Assembly (NCBI RefSeq): GCF_001598375.1
Contig: NZ_BCYV01000004.1
Span: 86,270 to 150,269 of the forward strand
Reading direction: 5' to 3'
Origin: Novosphingobium capsulatum NBRC 12533
GTDB taxonomy: Bacteria > Pseudomonadota > Alphaproteobacteria > Sphingomonadales > Sphingomonadaceae
Length of the DNA: 64,000 nt
This document shows, one piece after another, positions 53,516 to 63,943 of this stretch. Made by a program: the position numbers and the translations under genes. Position 1 is the stretch's first letter. Each line of letters begins with the position of its first letter. The notes under the pieces were generated by a model. That model was not told where the DNA came from, made no database searches, and saw only the letters and a program-made list of their open reading frames with translations.

Positions 53516-54376
53516 ATGACCGAGAAAGCCTGCACCATTCACCGCCTGCATCCCGCCACCCGCGATGACATCGGCGATCTTGTCACCCGCCGCCCTCTGC
53601 CGGGGCCCGCGCTCGATCATCTCGGCGCGTTCCTGTTCCTCAACCACCATGGGCCGCAGGTCTATCCTTCGCCCAACCGGGGCCTGCCATTCGGGCCGCA
53701 CCCGCATCGCGGCTTCGAAACGGTCACCTTCATCCTCACCGGCGAGTTGACCCACCGCGACACCGGCGGCCACGAAAGCACGATCCACGCCGGCGGGGTG
53801 CAGTGGATGACGGCCGGCAGCGGCCTGATCCATGCCGAAATCTCGTCAGACGATTTCAAGCGCCGGGGCGGGGCGGTGGAAATCCTGCAACTGTGGGTCA
53901 ATCTGCCGGCCCGCCTCAAGATGACCGCGCCGCGCTATACCGGGGTGCAAGCCGATGGCGTGCCGGTCTTGAGCGAAGACGCCGGGCGCGTGCGCGTGCA
54001 TCTGGTTTCGGGCACGCGCGGCGGCGTCACGGGGCCGGTCGCTTCGCTGACGGGCGTGTTCATGAGCTTCGCCTATCTCGATGCCGGCGGCACGCTGGTG
54101 ACCGAGGGGCTGCAGGGGCGCGACGTGTTCCTCTATGTCGTGCGCGGCAGCGTGACCGTGGCAGGTACGGTGGCGCCAGCCTTCAACCTGGTGGAATTGA
54201 CGCCAGGTAACCGGCTCGAACTGGTGGCGCAAGAGGACAGCGTAATCCTGCTGGGCCATGCCGATCCGATTGACGAGCCGATCGTGTCGCACGGGCCCTT
54301 CGTGATGAACAGCGTGGCCGAAATCCACCAGGCCTATGCCGATTTCCAGGCTGGCAAGTTCGGCACGATGGGCTGA
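53516..54376 (+). CDS. pirin family protein
   Basis: 286 aa bicupin. The metal site of the N-terminal cupin is visible as PHPHRGFETVTFILTGELTHRDTGG (three histidines and a glutamate), with GGVQWMTAGSGLIHAE following. Bacterial pirins can act as quercetinases or modulators of metabolic enzymes; the role here is open. The ATG at 53516 was chosen because the sequence before it overlaps the terminator. Length is normal for the family. Confidence 0.92.
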   Translation: MTEKACTIHRLHPATRDDIGDLVTRRPLPGPALDHLGAFLFLNHHGPQVYPSPNRGLPFGPHPHRGFETVTFILTGELTHRDTGGHESTIHAGGVQWMTAGSGLIHAEISSDDFKRRGGAVEILQLWVNLPARLKMTAPRYTGVQADGVPVLSEDAGRVRVHLVSGTRGGVTGPVASLTGVFMSFAYLDAGGTLVTEGLQGRDVFLYVVRGSVTVAGTVAPAFNLVELTPGNRLELVAQEDSVILLGHADPIDEPIVSHGPFVMNSVAEIHQAYADFQAGKFGTMG

Positions 54377-54396
54377 AACGCTCGGCTAGGTACGGG

Positions 54397-54424
54397 GCTT
54401 CGACAAGCTCAGCCCGAACGGATC
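54397..54424. repeat. short dispersed intergenic repeat (TTCGACAAGCTCAG type)
   Basis: GGGGCTTCGACAAGCTCAGC and the following CCGAACGG match, from memory, a common palindromic intergenic sequence of Sphingomonadales and other proteobacteria. Single copy in this window, next to a GGGGAA-N10-TTCCCC stem. Confidence 0.6.
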
Positions 54425-54573
54425 ACTATCCTTCTTCGGAGCAGGGGAAATTCCGCAAATTCCCCGTTCGCCCTGGGTCTATGGAAGGGCTCTGCGCTAC
54501 GCCGTTCCGTCAGTGCCTTTACGCTGGCACATGGCCATCGTTGATCGAGGCCAAAGCCACCCCTGGCAGTTCA

Positions 54574-54613
54574 TGCCATTCTCCATGTCATTGGCGAAAC
54601 ATGGAGAATGGCA
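54574..54613 (+). promoter_or_regulatory. perfect 15-bp hairpin covering the alcohol dehydrogenase ribosome binding site
   Basis: TGCCATTCTCCATGT (54574-54588) is perfectly complementary to ACATGGAGAATGGCA (54599-54613) with a 10-base loop. The right arm contains the GGAGA ribosome binding site and ends directly before the ATG at 54614. Confidence 0.85.
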
Positions 54614-55639
54614 ATGGCCGAAACGATGAAAGCCGCCGTGGTGCATGCCTTTGGGCAACCGCTGACGATCGAGCGCGTGCCCATCCCGCAGCCCGGCCCT
54701 GGCCAGGTGCTGGTGCGGATCGCGACGTGCGGGGTGTGCCACACGGATTTGCACGCCGCCTGTGGCGATTGGCCGGTCAAGCCCCAGCCACCGTTCATTC
54801 CCGGGCACGAGGGCGTGGGCCATGTCGTGGCCGTGGGGCCGGGCGTGGTGGGTGTGAAGGAAGGCGATTGCGTGGGCGTGCCCTGGCTGCATTCGGCCTG
54901 CGGCCATTGCCCGCATTGCCTGGGCGGCTGGGAAACCCTTTGCCACGAGCAGCAGAACACTGGCTATTCGGTCAACGGCGGCTTTGCCGAATATGCCCTG
55001 GCCGATGCAGCCTATGTCGGCCACATTCCCGCAGGGCTCGATCTTGTGGAAGTCGCCCCGATCTTGTGCGCCGGAGTCACGGTCTACAAGGGCCTCAAGA
55101 TGACCGATACCAAGCCGGGTGACTGGGTGGCCATTTCGGGCATCGGCGGGCTGGGGCACATGGCGGTGCAATATGCCAAGGCCATGGGCCGCAAGGTGAT
55201 CGCGGTGGACGTTGATGCGGCCAAGCTCGATCTTGCCCGCCGGCTGGGCGCAGAGCTTACCGTCAACGCCGTGCAGGACGATGCTGCTGCGTTCGTTCAG
55301 GCGCATTGTGGCGGCGCGCAAGGCGTGCTGGTCACCGCCGTATCGCGCAAGGCCTTCGAACAGGCACTGGGCATGGCCGCGCGCGGCGGCACTGTGGTGC
55401 TGACCGGCTTGCCACCGGGCGATTTCCCGCTGTCGATCTTCAATACCGTGCTGGGCGGCATCACCGTGCGCGGCTCGATCGTGGGCACGCGGCTCGACCT
55501 GATCGAGGCGCTGGACTTTGCCGCCGCAGGCAAGGTGCGCGCTACGGTGGAAACGGTGAAGCTGGAGGATATCAACGCCACGTTCGAACGGATGACTGCC
55601 GGCACCATCGAAGGGCGCGTGGTGCTCGATCTGCGATAA
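54614..55639 (+). CDS. adhP: zinc-dependent alcohol dehydrogenase (AdhP type)
   Basis: 341 aa, NAD-linked oxidation of primary alcohols or reduction of aldehydes. Catalytic zinc ligands in [10 protein letters not shown] and PGHEGVGHV, structural zinc in [15 protein letters not shown] (four cysteines), and the Rossmann loop [35 protein letters not shown] is typical of the AdhP/AdhA branch. ATG 54614 lies six bases after GGAGA; an ATG at 54608 would start right at the ribosome binding site and is less likely. The hairpin ahead of it suggests translational control. Confidence 0.93.
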   Translation: MAETMKAAVVHAFGQPLTIERVPIPQPGPGQVLVRIATCGVCHTDLHAACGDWPVKPQPPFIPGHEGVGHVVAVGPGVVGVKEGDCVGVPWLHSACGHCPHCLGGWETLCHEQQNTGYSVNGGFAEYALADAAYVGHIPAGLDLVEVAPILCAGVTVYKGLKMTDTKPGDWVAISGIGGLGHMAVQYAKAMGRKVIAVDVDAAKLDLARRLGAELTVNAVQDDAAAFVQAHCGGAQGVLVTAVSRKAFEQALGMAARGGTVVLTGLPPGDFPLSIFNTVLGGITVRGSIVGTRLDLIEALDFAAAGKVRATVETVKLEDINATFERMTAGTIEGRVVLDLR

Positions 55640-55676
55640 GGGGGATGACGCTGGTGCGTCTGCTGCCAGGGAACGG

Positions 55677-55752
<76 letters not shown>

Positions 55753-55795
55753 GTGCCGGTTGTGGCAGGCCGGTGAGTGGCACCGGAAGAAGGGA

Positions 55796-55871
<76 letters not shown>

Positions 55872-55917
55872 ACACCTGCTGTTCGGGCAGGCCGGTGTTG
55901 GTGCACCGGAAGTAGGA

Positions 55918-55993
<76 letters not shown>

Positions 55994-56075
55994 GGGTTCC
56001 CGAGCGACCGTCGCCGCCCGGGAGCGGCCCCAATAGCGATTTCTCCGCCCCTGCCAAGCCCCAATTTCAACTTTT

Positions 56076-57191
56076 TTAGGAAAGACCTGTGGAACTCCGC
56101 CGGCTCCACCGATCGACCGCCATGATCGTGCCGATGCAGATCATGTTGGTCATCATCGACGAGCCGCCATGGCTCAGGAATGGCAAGGGAATGCCCACTA
56201 CGGGCGCCAGGCCCATGACCATCATCATGTTGATGCAGGCATAGAAAAAGATCGTCGCGGTCATCCCTGCGGCGAGCAGGCGGGAAAACCGGTCAGGCGC
56301 GTTCATCGCCACTTTCAGGCCCCAGCGCATGATGAGGCCAAACACCAGCAGCACGAACAGGCCGCCCAGCATGCCCCATTCTTCGGCCATGGTGGCAAAG
56401 ACGAAGTCGGTATGCGCTTCGGGCAGGTAATCGAGATGGCTTTGCGAGCCATTGCCGAACCCCTTGCCCAGAAAGCCGCCCGAACCGATCGCGATCTTGG
56501 ACTGGGTGATGTGATAACCCGATCCCAGCGGATCGCTTTCCGGGTCCATGAACACCAGCACGCGCTTGCGCTGATAATCGTGCAGGGCAAAGAAGAACGC
56601 CAGCGGTGCGATCACTGCCCCGGCGCCACCCGCGCCCAGGAACCAGCGCAGCGGCAGGCCGGCCAGGAACATCACCACCACCCCGCCAAAGCAGATGGCG
56701 AGCGCCGTGCCCAGATCAGGCTGGAGCATGACGAAAGCGGCGGGAAAGCCAAGCAGGCCCGTGGCCGGCGCCACGGCGCGCCAGCTACGTGTTTCGCCCG
56801 TCGGCAGCACGCTGTAGAACCAGGCGAGCACCAGCACGATGCCCGGCTTCATCAGTTCCGAGGGTTGCAGCGTCATGAACCCGAGGTTTAGCCAGCGCTG
56901 GCTGCCCCCGCCGATGCCACCGATCAGTTCCACCAACACCAGCAGCACGCAAAGCAGGCCATAGAGGGGCAGGGCGGCCCGCCGGAACCAATCCTGCGGC
57001 ACCCGCGCCAGCACCATGGCCATGGTCAGGAACACGAAGAAGCGGGCGACGTGCATCAGCGCCCAGGGCTGGAAATGCCCGCCGGCCGCCGAATAGAGCA
57101 CGGCCCCGCCAAAGCACACCAGCATCAGCAGCGGCAGCAGCACGCCCCAGGGCTGGCGCGACAGGCCGGTAGGAACATAGGCGCGGCGCAT
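56076..57191 (-). CDS. rodA: rod-shape peptidoglycan glycosyltransferase RodA
   Basis: SEDS-family polymerase of the elongasome, partner of PBP2. 371 aa, about ten membrane helices. Family marks: NLGFMTLQPSELMKPGIVL (QPSE), MLQPDLGTAL, GFGNGSQS and the C-terminal GLAPVVGIPLPFLSHGGSSM. ATG 57191 was chosen; a GTG at 57200 overlaps the mrdA stop as GTGA and is equally possible. Last gene of the mre cluster. Confidence 0.95.
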   Translation of the reverse strand: MRRAYVPTGLSRQPWGVLLPLLMLVCFGGAVLYSAAGGHFQPWALMHVARFFVFLTMAMVLARVPQDWFRRAALPLYGLLCVLLVLVELIGGIGGGSQRWLNLGFMTLQPSELMKPGIVLVLAWFYSVLPTGETRSWRAVAPATGLLGFPAAFVMLQPDLGTALAICFGGVVVMFLAGLPLRWFLGAGGAGAVIAPLAFFFALHDYQRKRVLVFMDPESDPLGSGYHITQSKIAIGSGGFLGKGFGNGSQSHLDYLPEAHTDFVFATMAEEWGMLGGLFVLLVFGLIMRWGLKVAMNAPDRFSRLLAAGMTATIFFYACINMMMVMGLAPVVGIPLPFLSHGGSSMMTNMICIGTIMAVDRWSRRSSTGLS

Positions 57192-57196
57192 GGCGA

Positions 57197-59281
57197 TCAC
57201 TGCCCCCCGTTGGGCGCGGCACCGCCCGCCTGGGTGCCGCCAGAGGCCGGGCTCGGCGTTGGCTGCGGCTGGGGCGCATCGGGTTCGGGCGCCGGGGGCG
57301 CAGCGTCGGTTTGCGGCGCGGCCGGCGCGGCGGGCGGCTTGTTTTCGTCTTCCACCACCTGGCTTGCCTGCGCCTCGTCGGGCGCCCGCGGGGCACTGGC
57401 GCCATATTGCGCGGCAAACGTGTTGTAGCGGGCGGCCATGCGCTGCTGCACGTTGCCGCCCCAGCCCTTTTCCAGTTCCTCCAGCGCGGCCATCGCCTTG
57501 GCCGGATCGAACAGATAGGTCATCACGTCACGTGCGATCGGATAGGCGCTGGGCGAGCCGCCGCCATGTTCGATCGCCACGGCGCAGGCATAGCGCGGCT
57601 TGTCGAACGGCGCGAAGCAGATGAAGTGGCCATGGTCGCGCCGCTTCCATTCCACGTTCTTGCCATTGCCGTGTTGCAGGCCAACGACCTGCGCCGTGCC
57701 GGTCTTGCCGGCCATCAACACGCCATCGATCGGGATGCGTGCCTTGCCCGCCGTGCCGCGCCCGTTGACCACTTCGTTCATCGCCGCATGAATGAGATCA
57801 AGGTGTTCCTGGGCAAAGCCCATCGAGGGCGGAGGCGCGGCATGCTTGTCGAGCATCAGGCGCGGGGTGAGTTGCAGGCCCGAGGCGATGCGCGACACCA
57901 TCGTTGCCTGCTGCAGCGGGTTCACCAGCATGTAGCCTTGGCCGATGGTGGCATTCACCGTGTCATAGATCGCCCATTCCTTGTGGTACTTGCGCAGCTT
58001 CCACGCGGGATCGGGCACCGTGCCATAGGATTGGCCGGGATAGGGCATGGGAAATTCCTGGCCCAGTCCCAGGCGCCGCGCCATGGCGGCGATCTTGTCC
58101 ATGCCGATCTGCTGGGCAAAGTGATAGAAATAGACGTCGCACGACTGATAGATGCCCTTGAGCATGTCCGTCTGGCCGTGGCCGTGGTGGTTCCAGCAGT
58201 GGAACACGCGGTTGCCCACGCGCAGCCCCCCGGCGCAGTTGACCGAGGCCTTGGGATCGAGGCCGGCCTCGAGGAACGAGAGCGCGACCAGCGGCTTGAC
58301 CGTCGAGCCGGGCGGATAGAGCCCGCGCAGCACCTTGTTGCGCAAGGGTACGTGATCGTCTTCCGACAGCATCTTCCATTCGATGCGGCCGATGCCGTCG
58401 GAAAAGCTGTTGGGATCGTAGCACGGCATCGACACCATCGCGAGGACGTCACCGGTGGCGCAGTCCATTACCACGACCGAGCCGGATTCCAGGCCAATGC
58501 GCCGCGCCGCATAGTCCTGCAGCCCGCCCAGGATGGTCAGCTGGATCGGCTGGCCGGGCACGTCTTCGCGCGTGCCCAGGTCGCGCACCACGCGGCCAGT
58601 TGCCGTGGCCTCTACCCGGCGCGCGCCAGGCACCCCGCGCAGGCGGGTTTCGAAATGCTTTTCAAGACCATCCTTGCCGATCTTGAAACCCGGTGTGATG
58701 AGCAGCGGATTGTGTTCGCGCTCGTAATCCTCGGCCGAGGCGGGACCGACATAGCCGACCAGATGCCCCACCGACGGCCCGGTGGGATAATAGCGCGAAT
58801 AGCCGCGCTGCGGGATCACGCCGGGCATCTCGGGCAGGCGCACGCTGACTGCGGCAAACTTGTCCCAGTCCAGCTTGGCGGCCACTTCCACCGGCTGGAA
58901 TCCGCGCACCTTGTCGAGCTTGTCCTTGATGTCGCTGACCTTGTCCGCCGTCAGTCCGAGCAGGCCCGACAGCTTGGACAGGGTATCGTCGGGATTGACC
59001 AGACGATCGGGGATCACGTCGACGCGGAAATCGGCACGGTTGGAGGCCAGCGCGGCGCCATTGCGATCGAGCACCCAGCCGCGCCGCGGCGGGATCAGCG
59101 ACAGGTTGACGCGGTTGCTTTCCGACGCCGCCTTGTACTTGTCGTTCTCGAAGATCGCGAGATAGGCCAGGCGCGTGGCCAGCAGCACGCCGACGCTGGC
59201 CTGGGCCATGCCCAGCACGAACGTGCGGCGTTCAAAGCGGTTGGTCAGGATTGCCGAAGTCAACGGCAGCTTCTGCTTCAC
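57197..59281 (-). CDS. mrdA: penicillin-binding protein 2 (elongasome transpeptidase)
   Basis: 694 aa. One N-terminal membrane anchor (FVLGMAQASVGVLLATRLAYLAI), the pedestal/dimerisation domain, and the transpeptidase with SxxK (YPPGSTVKPLVALSF), SxN-like SCDVYFYHFA and KTG (LMAGKTGTAQVVG). The last 60 residues (from about 635) are a proline/alanine/glutamine-rich tail (PAAPAAPQTDAAPPAPEPD) not found in classical PBP2, possibly a periplasmic spacer. GTG start at 59281 with AAAAGG upstream, one base after the mreD stop. Confidence 0.96.
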   Translation of the reverse strand: MKQKLPLTSAILTNRFERRTFVLGMAQASVGVLLATRLAYLAIFENDKYKAASESNRVNLSLIPPRRGWVLDRNGAALASNRADFRVDVIPDRLVNPDDTLSKLSGLLGLTADKVSDIKDKLDKVRGFQPVEVAAKLDWDKFAAVSVRLPEMPGVIPQRGYSRYYPTGPSVGHLVGYVGPASAEDYEREHNPLLITPGFKIGKDGLEKHFETRLRGVPGARRVEATATGRVVRDLGTREDVPGQPIQLTILGGLQDYAARRIGLESGSVVVMDCATGDVLAMVSMPCYDPNSFSDGIGRIEWKMLSEDDHVPLRNKVLRGLYPPGSTVKPLVALSFLEAGLDPKASVNCAGGLRVGNRVFHCWNHHGHGQTDMLKGIYQSCDVYFYHFAQQIGMDKIAAMARRLGLGQEFPMPYPGQSYGTVPDPAWKLRKYHKEWAIYDTVNATIGQGYMLVNPLQQATMVSRIASGLQLTPRLMLDKHAAPPPSMGFAQEHLDLIHAAMNEVVNGRGTAGKARIPIDGVLMAGKTGTAQVVGLQHGNGKNVEWKRRDHGHFICFAPFDKPRYACAVAIEHGGGSPSAYPIARDVMTYLFDPAKAMAALEELEKGWGGNVQQRMAARYNTFAAQYGASAPRAPDEAQASQVVEDENKPPAAPAAPQTDAAPPAPEPDAPQPQPTPSPASGGTQAGGAAPNGGQ

Positions 59282-59282
59282 G

Positions 59283-59837
59283 TCACAGCCTTTTGAGCGG
59301 GAGCAGGCGAATGCGATCGAGCAGCGCGACAATGCGCGTGACCACGGGATGAAGCAGCACGGTCAGCAGCACCTGCGGACCGACCGTGACGGGCAGGGGA
59401 TAGCTGGTGACCAACCCGGCAAAGGCCGCGGTCAGCACGACATAGGCGCTCAGCAGCGTGGCAGCGGTCAACCAATCCTGGATAAAGCCGCGCCACAGGA
59501 ACTTTTCATCGATCACGTCCATCGCCAGCATGGTGAGGGACCACAGCACGATGCCGCTGCCAAACGGCTGGCCGCTGTAGAGATCGTCGAACAGGCCGAG
59601 CGGCAGCCCGGCCCAGATCGGCAGCAGCGTGGGCCGCAGCAGGCGCCAGCCCAGCAGCGTCATGAAACCAAGCGGTGGCAGCACCGGCGCCGAGGCGACC
59701 ACCGGTGAGAAGGTCACCATCGATGCCAGCATGATCGACAGCCACGGCAAGCCCTTGGCCAGAAACGGCAATGGCCCGCGATTGAGGCGTCGCCGCACAA
59801 GGTCTTCGGGCCGTGCGGGCAGAAAGGGGAGCGGCAT
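59283..59837 (-). CDS. mreD: rod-shape-determining protein MreD
   Basis: 184 aa with about five hydrophobic segments (LSIMLASMVTFSPVVASAPVLPPLGFM; LLPIWAGLPLGLFDDLYSGQPFGSG; AYVVLTAAFAGLVTSYPL). The LPIWAGLPLGLFDDLYSG motif is the family mark. Start ATG 59837, 11 bases after mreC. Links MreC to the membrane elongation complex. Confidence 0.9.
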   Translation of the reverse strand: MPLPFLPARPEDLVRRRLNRGPLPFLAKGLPWLSIMLASMVTFSPVVASAPVLPPLGFMTLLGWRLLRPTLLPIWAGLPLGLFDDLYSGQPFGSGIVLWSLTMLAMDVIDEKFLWRGFIQDWLTAATLLSAYVVLTAAFAGLVTSYPLPVTVGPQVLLTVLLHPVVTRIVALLDRIRLLPLKRL

Positions 59838-59848
59838 CGTGGCGGGCC

Positions 59849-60760
59849 TTACGGGGTGTTGTCGTCGGCCGGCGGCGGGGGCGCGGCCTTTTGCGCGGCC
59901 ACCAGCGCGGCCTGGGCATTGGCTTGCCAGGCGGGCAGCACCACCACGAAATCAGCATCGGCCGGATCGCTGGCAAGGTGGCCCGTGGCGCCATCGCGGT
60001 GCGGCTGGGTGGCCACGGCCACCGGGATGCCCGGGGGATAGAGCCCGCCCGAACCAGAGGTTACAAAGACATCGCCGGTGCGCAGCGTGGCGACGCCGGT
60101 GTTGATCAGGCGGATTTCGATCTTGCCGTTGGCGCCGCCCTGGACGAACGCGGTCAACCCGTCGGACGCGCGACGCACGGGCACCACGTTGTCAGGATCG
60201 GTGACCAGCAGCACGCGCGCGGTATCCGGCCCTGTTTCCACCACGCGGCCGATCAGGCCACCCGCGGCGCGCACTGGCTGCCCGTTCTGCACGCCCTGGT
60301 GGCTACCCACCGACAGCACGGCAAAGCGCCGGGTGGAGGTGGCGGTAGAACCGATCAGGCGCGCGCCGGTCACCGGCTTGAACGCGGGGTCGACAATCCC
60401 GAGCAGCGCCTTGAGCCGGGAATTTTCCTGTTGCAGCGCATGCATCGTCACTGCATCGGCCCGCGCGGCCTGCACTTCGCGGGTGAGCGCGGCGTTCTGG
60501 CGGCCGGCGTTGAAGTAGGCGCCGATCGCCGCGAACACACCCTGGCTGGCGCTGCGCGTTTCCGCGCCCGCCTGGCCCAGAGGGCGCGCCACTTCGCTCG
60601 CGGTGGTGCGGGCAAAGGCAAAGGCTTCCGGGTTGAACATCGAGACGCCAAGCACGACGAGACCCGCCACGACGCCGACAACGGCGATCACGTAGCCAGT
60701 AAAGATCCCGTATTGCGCCCTGCGCGAAAAGCCCGGGCGCCGGTCAGGCGACCGCGCCAT
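59849..60760 (-). CDS. mreC: rod-shape-determining protein MreC
   Basis: 303 aa. A cytoplasmic basic start (RSPDRRPGFSRRAQYGIF), one membrane helix (TGYVIAVVGVVAGLVVLGVSMFN, about 21-43), a coiled coil (LTREVQAARADAVTMHALQQENSRLKALLGI) and the beta-barrel domain with FAVLSVGSHQGVQNGQPVRAAGGLIGRV. Scaffold of the elongasome in the periplasm. Between mreB (108-base gap) and mreD. Confidence 0.95.
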   Translation of the reverse strand: MARSPDRRPGFSRRAQYGIFTGYVIAVVGVVAGLVVLGVSMFNPEAFAFARTTASEVARPLGQAGAETRSASQGVFAAIGAYFNAGRQNAALTREVQAARADAVTMHALQQENSRLKALLGIVDPAFKPVTGARLIGSTATSTRRFAVLSVGSHQGVQNGQPVRAAGGLIGRVVETGPDTARVLLVTDPDNVVPVRRASDGLTAFVQGGANGKIEIRLINTGVATLRTGDVFVTSGSGGLYPPGIPVAVATQPHRDGATGHLASDPADADFVVVLPAWQANAQAALVAAQKAAPPPPADDNTP

Positions 60761-60868
60761 GATATTCTACCCCTGATACTCTACACTATGCCAAAGCCAG
60801 AGACGCGATGAAGGCCGGCTGAACCGTCCTGGCACCGCGTGCATCCCTGGTTCCAAATCCGGCATTCC

Positions 60869-61996
<1,128 letters not shown>

Positions 61997-62107
61997 TCAT
62001 TAGCGCAAGCGGGGGGGAAAACCCAATATTTTGTGCACTGCCGGCATGGGATAACTCATGCTGCCCGTCTCGAAAAAGGGCACGTTCGTCGCTACCTTGC
62101 CACGATC

Positions 62108-63940
62108 ATGGCCAGCACCCCTCGCGTAATCCGCCGCCTGCCCGACACGCTGATCAACCGCATCGCCGCGGGCGAGGTGGTCGAGCGCCCCGCCAGTGCG
62201 CTCAAGGAGCTGGTGGAAAACGCGATCGATGCCGGTGCGGGGCAGATTTCGGTGCGTCTGGCCGAAGGTGGCCTGGGCCTGATCGAGGTGACCGACGATG
62301 GCTGCGGCATGCGCGCGGACGAGATCGCCCTGGCGCTGGAACGCCACGCCACGTCGAAATTGCCGGACGAGGCGATCGAGCTGGTTGCCACGCTGGGCTT
62401 TCGTGGCGAAGCTTTGCCCTCGATCGCCTCGGTCGCGCGGGTCACCATCGAAAGCCGCAGCCGCGCCGATGGCGAGGCGTGGAAGCGCACCATCGACCAT
62501 GGCGCGCTGGTGAGCGAAGGCCCGGCCGCGCTGCCGCCCGGCACGCGGGTGCGGGTGGAAGATCTGTTTGGCAAGATCCCGGCGCGGCGCAAGTTCCTGC
62601 GCAGCCCGCGTTCGGAATGGGCGTCCAGCCTCGATGTCGTGCGGCGCCTGGCCATGGCGCGGCCCGATATCGGCTTTACGCTGGAGCATGACGGGCGTCG
62701 CGCGCTGCATGTTCAGCCCGGTGACACCCTGGCCGCGCGCGTGGCGCAACTGGTGGCACGCGAACTGGCCGACAATGCCGTGGCCGTCGATCTGCTGCGT
62801 GGCGACTATCACCTGATGGGGGTTGCGGGCCTGCCGACCTACAACCGTGGCGTGGCCGATCACCAGTACCTGTTCGTCAACGGCCGGCCGGTGAAAGATC
62901 GGCTGCTGCTCGGCGCGGTGCGCGGCGCCTATGCCGATATGCTGGCGCGTGATCGCCATGCCGTGCTGGCGCTGTTCCTTGATGTGCCGGCCGCAGAGGT
63001 GGACGTGAACGTCCATCCTGCCAAGACCGAAGTGCGCTTCCGCGACAGTGCGCTGGTGCGCGGGCTGATCGTCACCGGCCTGCGCCAGGCGCTCTCCACC
63101 GGCGATCGCCGCTCTGCCCAGGCGCCCGATGCCGGCGCGATGCGTTCTTGGCAGGCCGAACCGGTTGCGCCGGCGCCACTCTTCACCCCGCCACCCGCGC
63201 CAGAACCGGCGCGCCAGGGCAGCATCTTCACGCCGTCCTATCAGCCCGCCCGCGTGAGCGAGGCGGGGCAGGCCTGGCGCGGCTATGAAGCCGGCGTGAT
63301 GGCGCCGCCCGTGGCCCGTGCCGAAACCGCGGCCGAGCCGGTGCCCGAGGCGGTGGAGCATCCGCTCGGCGTGGCGCGGGGCCAGGTGGCCAAGACCTAT
63401 ATCGTGGCTGAGGCAAGCGATGGCCTGGTCATCGTCGACCAGCACGCCGCGCACGAACGCCTCGTCCTCGAACGCCTGCGCGCCGCTGGCGCGGGCGAGG
63501 GCACGGCTCCCGCCCAGGCCCTCTTGCTGCCCGAAGTGGTCGACCTCGATGAACCATCGTGCGACCGCCTTGAAGAAGCCGCCCCGCGCCTTGCCGATTT
63601 CGGCCTCGCGCTCGAACGCTTTGGCCCGGCGGCCATGCTGGTGCGCAGCGTGCCGGCAGCATTGGCCAAGGGCGATGTCCAGGCCCTGGTGCGCGACGTG
63701 GCTGATGACCTCGCCAAGCACGGTGACGCACTATTGCTGGGCGAGCGGCTCGACCTGGTGCTGGCAACGATGGCCTGTCACGGCTCGGTGCGCGCCGGCC
63801 GCGTGCTGTCGGTGCCGGAAATGAACGCCCTGCTGCGCGAAATGGAAGTGACCCCACGCTCTGGCCAATGCAATCATGGCCGGCCGACTTGGGTGAAGCT
63901 GGCCCACGGCGATATCGAGAAGCTGTTCGGGCGGAAATAA
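62108..63940 (+). CDS. mutL: DNA mismatch repair protein MutL (with endonuclease motif)
   Basis: 610 aa. GHKL ATPase: AAGEVVERPASALKELVENA, DDGCGM and GFRGEALPSIASV. Linker (about 350-420) rich in proline. The C-terminal domain has the metal-binding endonuclease motif DQHAAHERLVLE (DQHAx2Ex4E) together with ACHGSVRAG and QCNHGRPT, so this MutL should nick DNA itself, in keeping with the absence of MutH in most Alphaproteobacteria. ATG 62108; upstream extension in frame overlaps the promoter region. Confidence 0.96.
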   Translation: MASTPRVIRRLPDTLINRIAAGEVVERPASALKELVENAIDAGAGQISVRLAEGGLGLIEVTDDGCGMRADEIALALERHATSKLPDEAIELVATLGFRGEALPSIASVARVTIESRSRADGEAWKRTIDHGALVSEGPAALPPGTRVRVEDLFGKIPARRKFLRSPRSEWASSLDVVRRLAMARPDIGFTLEHDGRRALHVQPGDTLAARVAQLVARELADNAVAVDLLRGDYHLMGVAGLPTYNRGVADHQYLFVNGRPVKDRLLLGAVRGAYADMLARDRHAVLALFLDVPAAEVDVNVHPAKTEVRFRDSALVRGLIVTGLRQALSTGDRRSAQAPDAGAMRSWQAEPVAPAPLFTPPPAPEPARQGSIFTPSYQPARVSEAGQAWRGYEAGVMAPPVARAETAAEPVPEAVEHPLGVARGQVAKTYIVAEASDGLVIVDQHAAHERLVLERLRAAGAGEGTAPAQALLLPEVVDLDEPSCDRLEEAAPRLADFGLALERFGPAAMLVRSVPAALAKGDVQALVRDVADDLAKHGDALLLGERLDLVLATMACHGSVRAGRVLSVPEMNALLREMEVTPRSGQCNHGRPTWVKLAHGDIEKLFGRK

Positions 63941-63943
63941 GAT

